Part shown: one piece after another, positions 10,930 to 19,541 of the stretch
How the letters are laid out: each line of letters opens with the position of its first letter
How positions within the stretch are numbered: position 1 is the first letter of the stretch
Assembly: GCF_029784155.1 (NCBI RefSeq)
Contig: NC_073692.1
Location: forward strand, 63,369,676 to 63,433,675
Origin: Uranotaenia lowii
Lineage: Eukaryota; Arthropoda; Insecta; Diptera; Culicidae
Reading direction: 5' to 3'
DNA length: 64,000 nt
The notes under the pieces: model-generated
Databases searched by the model: none
Told to the model about the DNA's origin: nothing
The model's input: the letters and a program-made list of their open reading frames with translations, nothing else
Position numbers and translations under genes: made by a program

Positions 10930-12200
10930 TTTTTAAATAATCCTAAATAATTTTCTCACAAATGTAGACCTCTGGGTCGACTTCAGAATAGATTTTTAAC
11001 AGTACTCTCATAACAGTTCCAGACCCAAGACTTACGCTAATGGCATTAAATTGCGCACTTGAACTGAGATTCAAATGCAATCTCATATTGGGACTATGAA
11101 AAAAAACCTTGTTAACTTTAGATTCTTGTTTAAATTTAAAGCTGTTCAAGGAATCTAAATTTGAACTTGAGATTTTAAACACAAACGTTTCATAAAGTAA
11201 CAGATTATTTCTTTTGATTCATATTCAAGATTCAGAAGTTGAGTTCAGCGTCAGATTCGATCTCACATCTCAGGATCAGACTCAGATTTCAGAAACAGAC
11301 AGAAATTAAATCAATATTCTAATTCAACATATTCAAACTCAGACTCATTCAGACGTAAACTAAATTCAAATCAGATAGATCTTCTGTCTTGTTATTGAGT
11401 CAAGAAGTTTAAGTTATAAATTAACAATTTTCTATTTCAAGCGCTTCAAGATGGCCTTTTAGCCATCTCGAACTGCAAATTCCGACATCGCATTCTGAAT
11501 TCGATTTAATACGAAACAAAGAATGTAAGATTTCGAATCCAGATTCTGATTCTGGAATGAAATTTTCCTGCTGATCTCATATTCAGCTCTTGAATCTGGA
11601 CTAAAAACTCGACAATAAAGCTTTAAATTCAGCTAGGATAGTTGGAATTTAGGCTTCTATACCGATTTTAAAATTAGTATTCTGTTTTCAGTTAGAGACT
11701 TAAGTCTTTGCTTTGAAACTCAGAAATCTGGCTTGGATTCTAAAACAGAATCTAGCTTATTTATTCATAGGTTGGATAAGATTTCACATTAAGATCTCCG
11801 ATTTTAATCCATCATTCAGAAAGTGCTCTCGAGCTCTAGCTTTACATTTCATTTCGGCCTTACGTTTCAGATTCAAAATTGAAAAATGTGATTTAAATCT
11901 CACATTCGAACTATTGACTCGCAATTCACGTTCAAACTTCTGATTCGATATATATAAAAAAAAAACAAGAACATTTTCAGTGCATCTTTGCTACTATGTT
12001 TCCAACTCTAATTTCACATGATTGCTGTGAAAGCAAAAGTCCGTTCCGTTATTCCATTCGCATTAAAATATCCGATTCGAAACTAGACCTCAGAACACAT
12101 TTCAAATTTAAGATTCAGACTATTATTAAAATTACGTGTTCAAATCAGATAGTCTTATTAGACATTCAATCCTCGGACTTCAAATAAGAAAGCTTTTCTT
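10930..12200. repeat. degenerate GATTCA/TCAGATT-rich domain
   Basis: Over more than 1 kb the words GATTCA, ATTCAGA, TCTGAATTT and TTCAAATC recur dozens of times on both strands without a fixed spacing. Tyr-, Ser- and Phe-rich open frames here are a by-product. It lies in the inner region of the LARD-like element. Origin unknown. Confidence 0.5.
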
Positions 12201-12404
12201 TTTGTTCCAACTTGTACTCAAACCTCATCATAAAACTTTATACTCAGGTCTTGGTATGAGATCCTTACTCAAAACGATTGTTTCCAGTCCAGCCCAGCTT
12301 ATTTCTAAGCTGCTTCACAAGCTAAATTTTGTACCATTCGGGGAAGCGTACTTACTCATTTTTTGATGATAAGTTTCAATCTCATTTTTTGTAGCCTCAC
12401 TCAC

Positions 12405-12569
12405 AGAGCATACCATCGATCTCTACCAGTTTCGACAAAATGGAGTCCCTCACAGAGGACGCTTTCTTACTAGCCTTACATGGCTTCTTTTTCAGCCTCA
12501 CAGAGCTTTAACTTCAGCCTCGCAGGGGAACTTTTTTTTTAGCCTCACAGGGCAACTTTTTTCATCAGC
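12405..12569. repeat. GCCTCACAGGGC minisatellite, left block
   Basis: Variable repeats of about 25-35 bp built on AGCCTCACAGGGCTTTTT. It corresponds to a second block at 16480-16735. The last 24 bases (12546-12569) are repeated exactly at 16494-16517. Confidence 0.55.
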
Positions 12570-12844
12570 ATGTTTTCAAATGTATGTGTCCTTTTCGTTT
12601 TTTTTCACACCGTTTTGTGATTAGTTTTTCTTAAATGTTCCATGTTCCACTAAAAAATTTTTGAAGTGATCTAAAAGAAATGATCTCGGAACCCAAATCG
12701 CCCATTTTATGATGTTATGACAAAAGATTTTTTTCAATTTTTCCATTCTTGGAAAAAAAAATCTCATTAATTATTGTGAAGAGTGATACAGTAAAAATTC
12801 TTGGAAATAATTTGTTTGAATTCGCAGTACTTAACGGTTTAAGC

Positions 12845-13883
12845 TTTTGCATAATTGGATGGTAAAATTGAACACATTGATGATCAACATTTATACTATA
12901 GTTATAGATTGACCGATGAAATAGAATTGTATAAAACTTAAAACCTCATATTTAATTTAAAATAAAGTTTCTTGCGTTGGATTCGGTTTTTCCGGATAAT
13001 GAACGTTAAATTTTTGAGTCCTCCATTTAGCTTTCTCGACGGCTTTTGAAGCGTTGATATTACAGCTCTCAACTTATAACTCTGAATTTTATTATTTTAA
13101 CTTTCCCATGAGGAATTCTAAAAATACGAAAATGGTTGGTTCTAAAAAGATTGATTTTAAGAAAATAGCCTAATATGTTTTCAGCACTCAATTCAAATTC
13201 ATTATGAAGAATAATTCTTTTTTTTTTTGTTTTTTTTTTATTTTTCTGGGATTTTAACGCTCTTGTGTTATTCATACCCTCAACATGAAGATAAATCATT
13301 GCATCCATACTTCACAAACTGTATATTCTTATAGACTCCAAAGCCCTGCAGCAGTGGTAGGGAGCACTTTGAAAACCACTACAGTTCAAGTCAATACCTA
13401 CATACTTTACAGGTTAGTTGTATTTTTCAAACCGAAATGTTAGCAGCTCATTATTGCATTCAAAATTCTCGTATCTACCGCGGTACCACGTGCTTTCAGC
13501 AGTAGAAGGTACAAAAAACACCCGCCAAAATTTTCCCTTTCAAATCTTTTACGCTCAGCAAGCTTTGATTTGCTTTCCAGTACACGTGAACTCTGGATAG
13601 TCGTTTCTTACGCCCGGTCCATGGTGATGGTGAAAGTAACCCGCCAAAGGAAACAAAAATCGGCTGCCAAATGGGTGCCATGACTTTTGATTTGTGGGAA
13701 TAAAAACGAAAGTTGTATGGGAGGGTCCCTTTTCCTAGGTGGGAGGAGCTCAGAACTATCACTAAAACCTTACCCTGGTCCAAATACATCTCTGTACCAA
13801 ATTTCAGGCTGATCGGTTAAGCGGTGTCGATTTGTATAAGGTGCATACAAACAAACATATATAGTCCAACTCATCTTTATATA
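12845..13883 (-). mobile_element. Helitron-like fragment (family B), minus strand
   Basis: Read on the minus strand it begins near 13883 with TCTAATATATAAAGATGAG, a Helitron-type TC start. It runs in parallel with 30151-30970, including GTCATGGCACCC, a CACCATCACCATGG-like stretch, GGCGGGTGTTTTTGTACC and a later AGTTATAAG segment. The open frames on both strands near 13418-13789 are shadows of this repeat. The 3' end is not recognisable. Confidence 0.55.
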
Positions 13884-14114
13884 TTAGATATCGAACAAAG
13901 TATGCGGAAAATAATCAATAATCAAATTTAAAGTAATTTTTGTAAAATCGCTGTTATTTCTTAACTTAAGACTAGCAAATTCAGTTTTTTTTAAATATAA
14001 ATCAATCACAAACACCTTCCAGCACCCAATTCACGAGGGTTGGAAATAATGTGCAGAATTGTATTGTTATGAAAAATTATAAAATTATTTTTCAACTGAT
14101 TATGAATGCTAAAT

Positions 14115-14215
14115 GGAAAAATGTTCACCTCGACCAGGAATCAAACTCGAGTTTTTTTCATTATTATCTCTCCGCTTCCTTACCAATGGGTAAATCGTCA
14201 GATGATAACTAGTCA
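14115..14215 (-). repeat. tRNA-like fragment
   Basis: On the minus strand, ACCCATTGGTAAGGAAGCGG (A-box-like) precedes GAGTTTGATTCCTGGTCG (B-box-like) by about 40 bases. No full cloverleaf can be formed. Probably a SINE head or a degraded tRNA. Confidence 0.35.
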
Positions 14216-14222
14216 AGATGTA

Positions 14223-15240
14223 CACAGCAAAAATTAATTGCTATAAAATTACGGTAAATGTCCTGTAACAAAAAGGAGCAGGACTTTTACCGCAATTTTA
14301 CAGGTCGAAAAAAAATCACGTGACATTTATTTTTACGTGATCATATTTTTTTACAGGCTGCTCTAAAATTACAGGCTGTGAATTTGGAAAGAACGTTCCT
14401 ATTGGAATTTGTTTTGTTTACATTTTAGTAACCTGATTTTATGGAGATTTTTCATTTCTAAATAAAAACAATCTATTTGCAATAAACATTATTTATTATT
14501 ATTTAATCTCATCATGTGTATACTTTCTCTTACACACTACGCCTGGGAACGAAAACGCTTGGATGGAATTTCATCTTAAAGAACCCATTTCCGTACAGGT
14601 TGCCACGTCAAATGCCGCTCTAATTTAGCCAAATCAGCGAGTTTGTCGGCGGTCAGACTATCTCCATTGATGCAAACAATTTCATGCGTCGAAATCAATA
14701 GCAATCACATAGGAAAGGCTCTTGATAAAGTCAACCGTAAACCATTTTGCCATGTTTGTTTTGAGCTAGAAAAAAAAAAATAAAAGTTGAAAATCTGATC
14801 TGAACTTCAAGTGGAAAAAAGTAACCTCTTTTTTCTCCTCTTTGGTTCTGCAAAATTATCGCACTACTGTTTTCGGAGTAATTATAACTTTCGCTTAGCT
14901 GACTTGTGTAATCTCCTGAATAGTGAAAATGTTGACAGTCAAACAGTTACTAGCATAAAAGCTTTTGTGATTTTGATTGACAACCTTAATTATCATTGCC
15001 CTGGAATTTGGAACCAGCCTGTAAAAAATCTGCTCACTAAAAATTATTGCCTTTGACCTGTAAAACTACGGCAAATGTCATTCTCCATTCTGTTACAGGA
15101 GATTTGCTGTAAATTTGAATGATTTTTCATTTTATTTCAAACAAATCAACTTAAATTTTCATGCTTTTTCGATTACAGTCAGTTTTATTTTATAGGTAAC
15201 CATTTTCAATGACACGTAATAGTCATTATTTTTTTCTGTG
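14223..15240. mobile_element. TA-flanked MITE, 1.0 kb
   Basis: The left end CACAGCAAAAATTAATTG and the complement of the right end, CACAGAAAAAAATAATG, form inverted termini. TA is duplicated outside (14221-14222 and 15241-15242), within a palindromic TGTACA at both ends. A subterminal unit, ACGG(T/C)AAATGTC followed by CTGTTACAGGA-like sequence, recurs near each end. No transposase. Confidence 0.6.
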
Positions 15241-16430
15241 TACATTTTTGCATTTATCCTGGAAAAACAAACAAATAACTTGTTTTTGCATGAAAATATT
15301 CGAATATTTTTTTTTCTCTTTCTACATCTTTTGAAATTAAAAAAAAAATGTCATTGATTCGTCTCTAAATTTGTTTTTCGATACATTGTATGAATCTTAA
15401 AAATAAAATATAACGTTATATTTTATATGGGGTATAAATAACTAGCTATTCTTAAAAAAATTTGGAATTAAATTCATTTTTTACTGCTTCTTTCTATTGA
15501 AAAAACGACTTTTAAGATAATGTTATGAAATGTTTACGATGCAGATTGGCAAATTGGAACAGGAATTTAATGGAGACAGTTCAAAGGTGAATCTCAGCTA
15601 AATTTCTTTAAAAAAAACTCTTTATTTTCAGCATCTCGAATGAAGGATGGTTTAATAGTCTAAATTGTAACTTGTAATGCACTTTATGTTTCCCATATAT
15701 TCACACAAAATAAGCAGCATCATTGAATCACAGCTTTTTTTTCATTGTATTGCCATGCCACGAATCAACTTCATCTTTTGGAAAGCATGATTGGTACATG
15801 GCGTTTAATATATTAATATTAATATTTTATTACAGCTTCAACCAGTAGAATAGTCGCCCACAAATCAGATATTAAGTGGTAAAGTAGGATAGAGTGAAAA
15901 ATAACATTTCGTTTATAAACGTTACACATTTGAAAAGTCAAAAAAAATGTGAATTTGATTTATTCTTATTATTAATTTTCAAAAAAGAGTTTGTGATATT
16001 TTAACGATACTTGTGTTTCAGCTCCTTCAATCAGCATTTTAATATTTTTTTCATAATTTTATTTTGTTTTTTTTTTTGTTTATGAAATTATCTTTTTCCA
16101 TAATATAATAATAATCATAAATGTATACCACCGTTAACTAAATACACGTCTATCTTTTATTGGATATGTTAGGGTGCTATGTTTATATAATAAGACAATT
16201 ATATTAATATAGTACTGAATATGTCAACAATAAGAGATAGAAAGTCTAATCATAATTACATGGCCCATTTGGTCATGTGACTCTGATTGGGCGGGGCTTA
16301 TTGATAAGGAAAGTTACCTCGGGATGTGCAGCTAGGTCTCTGTCATTCTGAAATGGGTTTCTGGAATTTCAATAGAGCTAACACTACCAGCACCCGCAAT
16401 TGAACAATTTTAATCAAATGGATTAAAAAT
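15241..16430. other. very AT-rich, nothing recognised
   Basis: Homopolymer runs and AT-rich DNA. No supported gene or repeat boundary. Confidence 0.4.
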
Positions 16431-16479
16431 GATTCTTTTGCATAACAGACCTGCCAGCTCAGGGGGTCGTTGGATGGAT

Positions 16480-16735
16480 CACACACACACACACACAGGG
16501 CAACTTTTTTCATCAGCCTCGCAGGGCTTTCATTCTAGCCTCACAGGGCTTCTTTTTTTAATTGGCCTCGCAGAGCTTTTATTCAGCCTCACAGGGCCAC
16601 TTTTTTATTAAGCCTCGCAGAGCTACTTTTTTGCCTAACTGGGCCACCTTCCACTTTAGCCTCACAGGGCTTCTCGCATAGCCTCGCAGAGCTACTGGTT
16701 TGCCTCACAGGGCTGATATTCCATCGCGGGAAAAC
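16480..16735. repeat. GCCTCACAGGGC minisatellite, right block
   Basis: About ten variable units of the GCCTC(A/G)CAG(A/G)GC motif, each followed by a T-rich spacer, preceded by a (CA)n run at 16481-16497. Same motif as the block at 12.4-12.57 kb. Confidence 0.6.
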
Positions 16736-16778
16736 ACGAAAATACAAACCTGCAGTGGGAGCTAAAATTTGCGCCATT

Positions 16779-17171
16779 TGTCGTATCCTACAACCTCAAA
16801 TTTACCGTACGGCCCTGCCTTTTGATTTTCGGAAATGCCAGAAAACTCCTTCCTAAAACGTCACTCTTAAAACTGACGAGGAGCTCGTGCCTCCTTTGTT
16901 GGCCGACTTGCCGTTCGAGAATCTCTCGAGCAAGCCGAACATTTCTCTCAATCATCTCTTCGTTTTACGTTTCCGCTCCTTCTCTGATCCGACCGAAGTC
17001 CAAGAAACAAACCCACAACTTTCGTTAAGTTGGTTTCCTATTTACTCTGAGTAAATTAAGATTGAGCTCAAGCAACGCTACGTTACGATTGATGTACTTC
17101 ACCGAGCTAAATATTCGTTTTGATTTTAACAGCTATTTTAATTATATTATTCCATCGGCTTATTCTCTACA
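16779..17171 (+). repeat. second LTR of the LARD-like element (393 bp)
   Basis: Matches 9850-10238 over its whole length, with an extra AAAC at about 17008 and a few substitutions. It is followed immediately by the GAGTT duplication. Confidence 0.85.
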
Positions 17172-17366
17172 GAGTTGTTCAGGTGTTTTGTGAAATCTAG
17201 TGATTCTTATTGGCCTCGAAGCGGCCTGATTACGGGTCCGAGTGGCCTATTTACGACTCTGAGTGTTCGAATACTTGCTCCGAGTGGCAAGTACCTAGAA
17301 TCTCGAGCGATTCTTGGTTTAAGTGGCTTTGACCCAGTAAACATGAATCGGCAGAGAAGTAACTCA

Positions 17367-17403
17367 AATCGCCAGAGGGATCGTAACGATCTCTCTGGCG
17401 ATT
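17367..17403. other. strong hairpin (17-bp stem)
   Basis: AATCGCCAGAGGGATCG and its near-perfect complement (one mismatch) are separated by only 3 bases. A related word, ATCGGCAGAGA, stands on both sides. It lies in the GC-richer flank split by the LARD-like element. Role unknown. Confidence 0.5.
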
Positions 17404-17919
17404 TTGCATCATCACATCGGCAGAGAGGAACACACCATACGCGTGCCTTGGGTGAGTGACACGAAATAATTTAAGAAACGCCCTCCAGAGAAACACACGA
17501 AAACAACCCGAATCGTGTTTGTATGTTTCTCTTCGAGACGCGTGTTTGCCTGCCTGCGAGCGAAGTCGACTGCTACGATTGAAAGCACGCATGTAAAAAA
17601 AAAAATAATAATAATAAAAAAGAAAATGATTAAAAAAATATTAAAAGATGGGACACACAGAAAAGAGAAAAATAATTTCAATGGTAAGATGATGAACCAA
17701 AAGCTATTTTACTCATTTACTCATTAGAAGCAATTGATAAGAAAAAGGTGCAGTTTAGCATAATTTGTTTTGAGTTTGTGAAATTAAATCAAAAGAGAAC
17801 TATGAACACCGTTAAGGATCCTGGAAAATGAGATGTTTCATTTTACTCAATGAGCTGCTGAAAGATGCAAACGCCTGAGTGTACTAGTTGGGTCCTTTCA
17901 CTCAATATTAATATTAAAG
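17404..17919. other. flank of the LINE; nothing recognised
   Basis: Contains an A-rich low-complexity stretch at 17595-17660. Overlapping open frames on both strands at 17412-17727 carry no recognisable motif. Confidence 0.3.
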
Positions 17920-18110
17920 AGATATTTACATCACTTCCATTTGTACCGTTGAGCCGTCAACACGTACGCCGGAGCATCGTGTCGTTGCTGTGTACCTGCA
18001 GGAACATTTTACATTATTTATTTTTTCCTTACCTGTATATCAATCAGCACTTTTCAGTGCTAAAATTGTTTTCATTTTCTTTTATTCATATTTTCTCTTT
18101 TCTTTCCAGC

Positions 18111-19541
18111 ATGGGGAAGTCTTCGGCCGGCTCAAGGGCCGGGAGAAAACGGATTGCTGAACCTAATCCAGGGCCATCTGCCAAAAAAGTTGAAATTTCC
18201 AATTCATTCGATGTCCTTCATAACATCGGTGATGAGGAAATATTCATATTTAATTCTGATAAGAGTACTAAGAAACCTTCTTCTTCTTATACTCTTAAAA
18301 ACGAAAAGATTCCACCAATAACGGTCACGATTCCTGACTTCAATGCCTTTCGAAAAGAAATCGTCACTTCCGTCAAGGATGTGAAGATTTCTTTTCAGAT
18401 CGGTCGAAGGGGAACTGCTCGTATATTGGCGGAATCTTTTAATGATTTTCAAAAGGTTTTAAATTATTTGAATAATAAAAAACACCAATTTTTTACGTAC
18501 GACGCTAGAAGTGATCGTCCATTTAAAGTTGTACTTCGTGGTCTCACTGGCGATCAGACACCGGATGAGATCACAGCTGAATTAGATTCTTTGTTAGGTT
18601 TTTCTCCAATTCAAGTAATTCAAATGAGGAAAAGAACCAACACGAATAATACCAGTAGTGTTGGTTTTGCTCCTGAACTTTATTTGATCCATTTTAAAAA
18701 GGATCAGGTTAATAATTTGCAAATTCTTGAAAAGGCTCGTCTTATGTTTCATTGTCGAGTCAAATTCGAACCTTTTCGTAAATCTTCTACCAATTTTTTA
18801 CAAAACATTACGCAATGTCGTCGCTGTCAAGCTTTTTGTCATGGCACTAAAAATTGTAGAATGAATGCCAGATGCATGTTTTGCGGCTCATTCGATCATG
18901 AAAAATCTAAATGCCTTTTTGGTGGTGATAAGCCAAAAACAGAATTTTTTAAGTGTGCGAATTGCGCAGGTAATCACTCCTCGAATTCGCTAGATTGTCC
19001 CATCAGGGCAAAAATTATTGTTTCTAGGAAAAATCCCAAAGTTTCCAGAAAAGTTTCTTCTCCTCCTTCCTCTTTTTCGTCTTCACACGTCGGGCCGACA
19101 AACAACCTGCCTGTTCGCGGTCAGCCTCGGTCTACATTGGAATCACGGCTGGGTAATACCCGAAGTGATTTTAATGTTACCTGGGCTGAATCTGCGCCCC
19201 AGACTCGTTGTTTATCGTTCTCAGAGGTGGTTGAAAATGGGTTTCCCTCTTCAGGTTTAACTAATAAAAATGGGAAAAAACCAAGTCTCAACGTTCATGC
19301 GAAGGCTTGGGAAAATCCCCGAAATTCAAATACTTGTTCTTCTCCTTCATTTTCTGATCCTAACAATTTTGTTGATTTGGGTGAGATTACTGAGGAAAAA
19401 TTAAAATTTTTGCATCAAAATTTAATGGAAATGATGCAACTTATGTTGAAAGCAAATTCAATGTTTGAAGCTTTCCAAACTTCTTTTAATTATGCTAACA
19501 AAATTATTATGACTTTACGATTCCCTCATGGATCCAAATAG
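18111..19541 (+). CDS. LINE ORF1, gag-like RNA-binding protein
   Basis: A 476-residue protein taking ATG 18111 as the start. The frame is open further upstream to 17865, but those codons begin outside the element, so that start is rejected. Three zinc knuckles in tandem are visible: CX2CX4HX4C beginning at Cys236, the same spacing beginning at Cys255, and a CX2CX3HX6C form at Cys282. This trio is standard for Jockey-clade ORF1. The N-terminus is basic and the region before the knuckles (about residues 70-230) fits the RNA-recognition-like part of the family. A Ser-rich linker and a Met/Leu-rich helical C-terminus follow. It should coat the element RNA to form the cytoplasmic particle. Its last 14 bases overlap ORF2 in a different frame. 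Confidence 0.9.
   Translation: MGKSSAGSRAGRKRIAEPNPGPSAKKVEISNSFDVLHNIGDEEIFIFNSDKSTKKPSSSYTLKNEKIPPITVTIPDFNAFRKEIVTSVKDVKISFQIGRRGTARILAESFNDFQKVLNYLNNKKHQFFTYDARSDRPFKVVLRGLTGDQTPDEITAELDSLLGFSPIQVIQMRKRTNTNNTSSVGFAPELYLIHFKKDQVNNLQILEKARLMFHCRVKFEPFRKSSTNFLQNITQCRRCQAFCHGTKNCRMNARCMFCGSFDHEKSKCLFGGDKPKTEFFKCANCAGNHSSNSLDCPIRAKIIVSRKNPKVSRKVSSPPSSFSSSHVGPTNNLPVRGQPRSTLESRLGNTRSDFNVTWAESAPQTRCLSFSEVVENGFPSSGLTNKNGKKPSLNVHAKAWENPRNSNTCSSPSFSDPNNFVDLGEITEEKLKFLHQNLMEMMQLMLKANSMFEAFQTSFNYANKIIMTLRFPHGSK

Larger units (their letters stand above)
12570..16493. mobile_element. inserted segment bounded by a 24-bp direct repeat
   Basis: The same 24 bases (12546-12569 and 16494-16517, containing GGGCAACTTTTTTCATCAGC) flank this 3.9-kb segment, which ends at the right in a (CA)n run. 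A long target duplication plus a simple-sequence tail would fit a target-primed retroelement, later enlarged by the Helitron piece and MITE inside it. I see no reverse transcriptase, so this is tentative. The alternative is duplication within the local minisatellite. Confidence 0.35.
9850..17171 (+). mobile_element. large LTR element without coding capacity (LARD-like)
   Basis: Two near-identical repeats, each starting TGTCGTATCC and ending CTCTACA, bound this 7.3-kb block. GAGTT directly precedes the first (9845-9849) and directly follows the second (17172-17176). TG...CA ends and a 5-bp duplication are diagnostic of LTR retrotransposon integration. Between the LTRs I find no gag, protease, reverse transcriptase or integrase motif on either strand. 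I also find no clear primer-binding site after the first LTR and no polypurine tract before the second. The interior contains later insertions (a minus-strand Helitron piece and a TA-flanked MITE). The original internal region may have been only about 2.6 kb. Orientation is unknown; plus is arbitrary. Its mobility would have depended on another element. Confidence 0.8.

Noticed and set aside
12546..12569. Treating the 24-bp repeat as the LTR element's own target duplication
   Set aside because: The LTR element already has an exact GAGTT duplication outside its LTRs; the 24-bp pair is internal and must reflect another event.
17865..18110. Upstream extension of LINE ORF1 to an ATG at 17865
   Set aside because: The target duplication shows that the element begins at about 17935, so the upstream codons are flanking DNA. 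ATG 18111 gives a normal ORF1.
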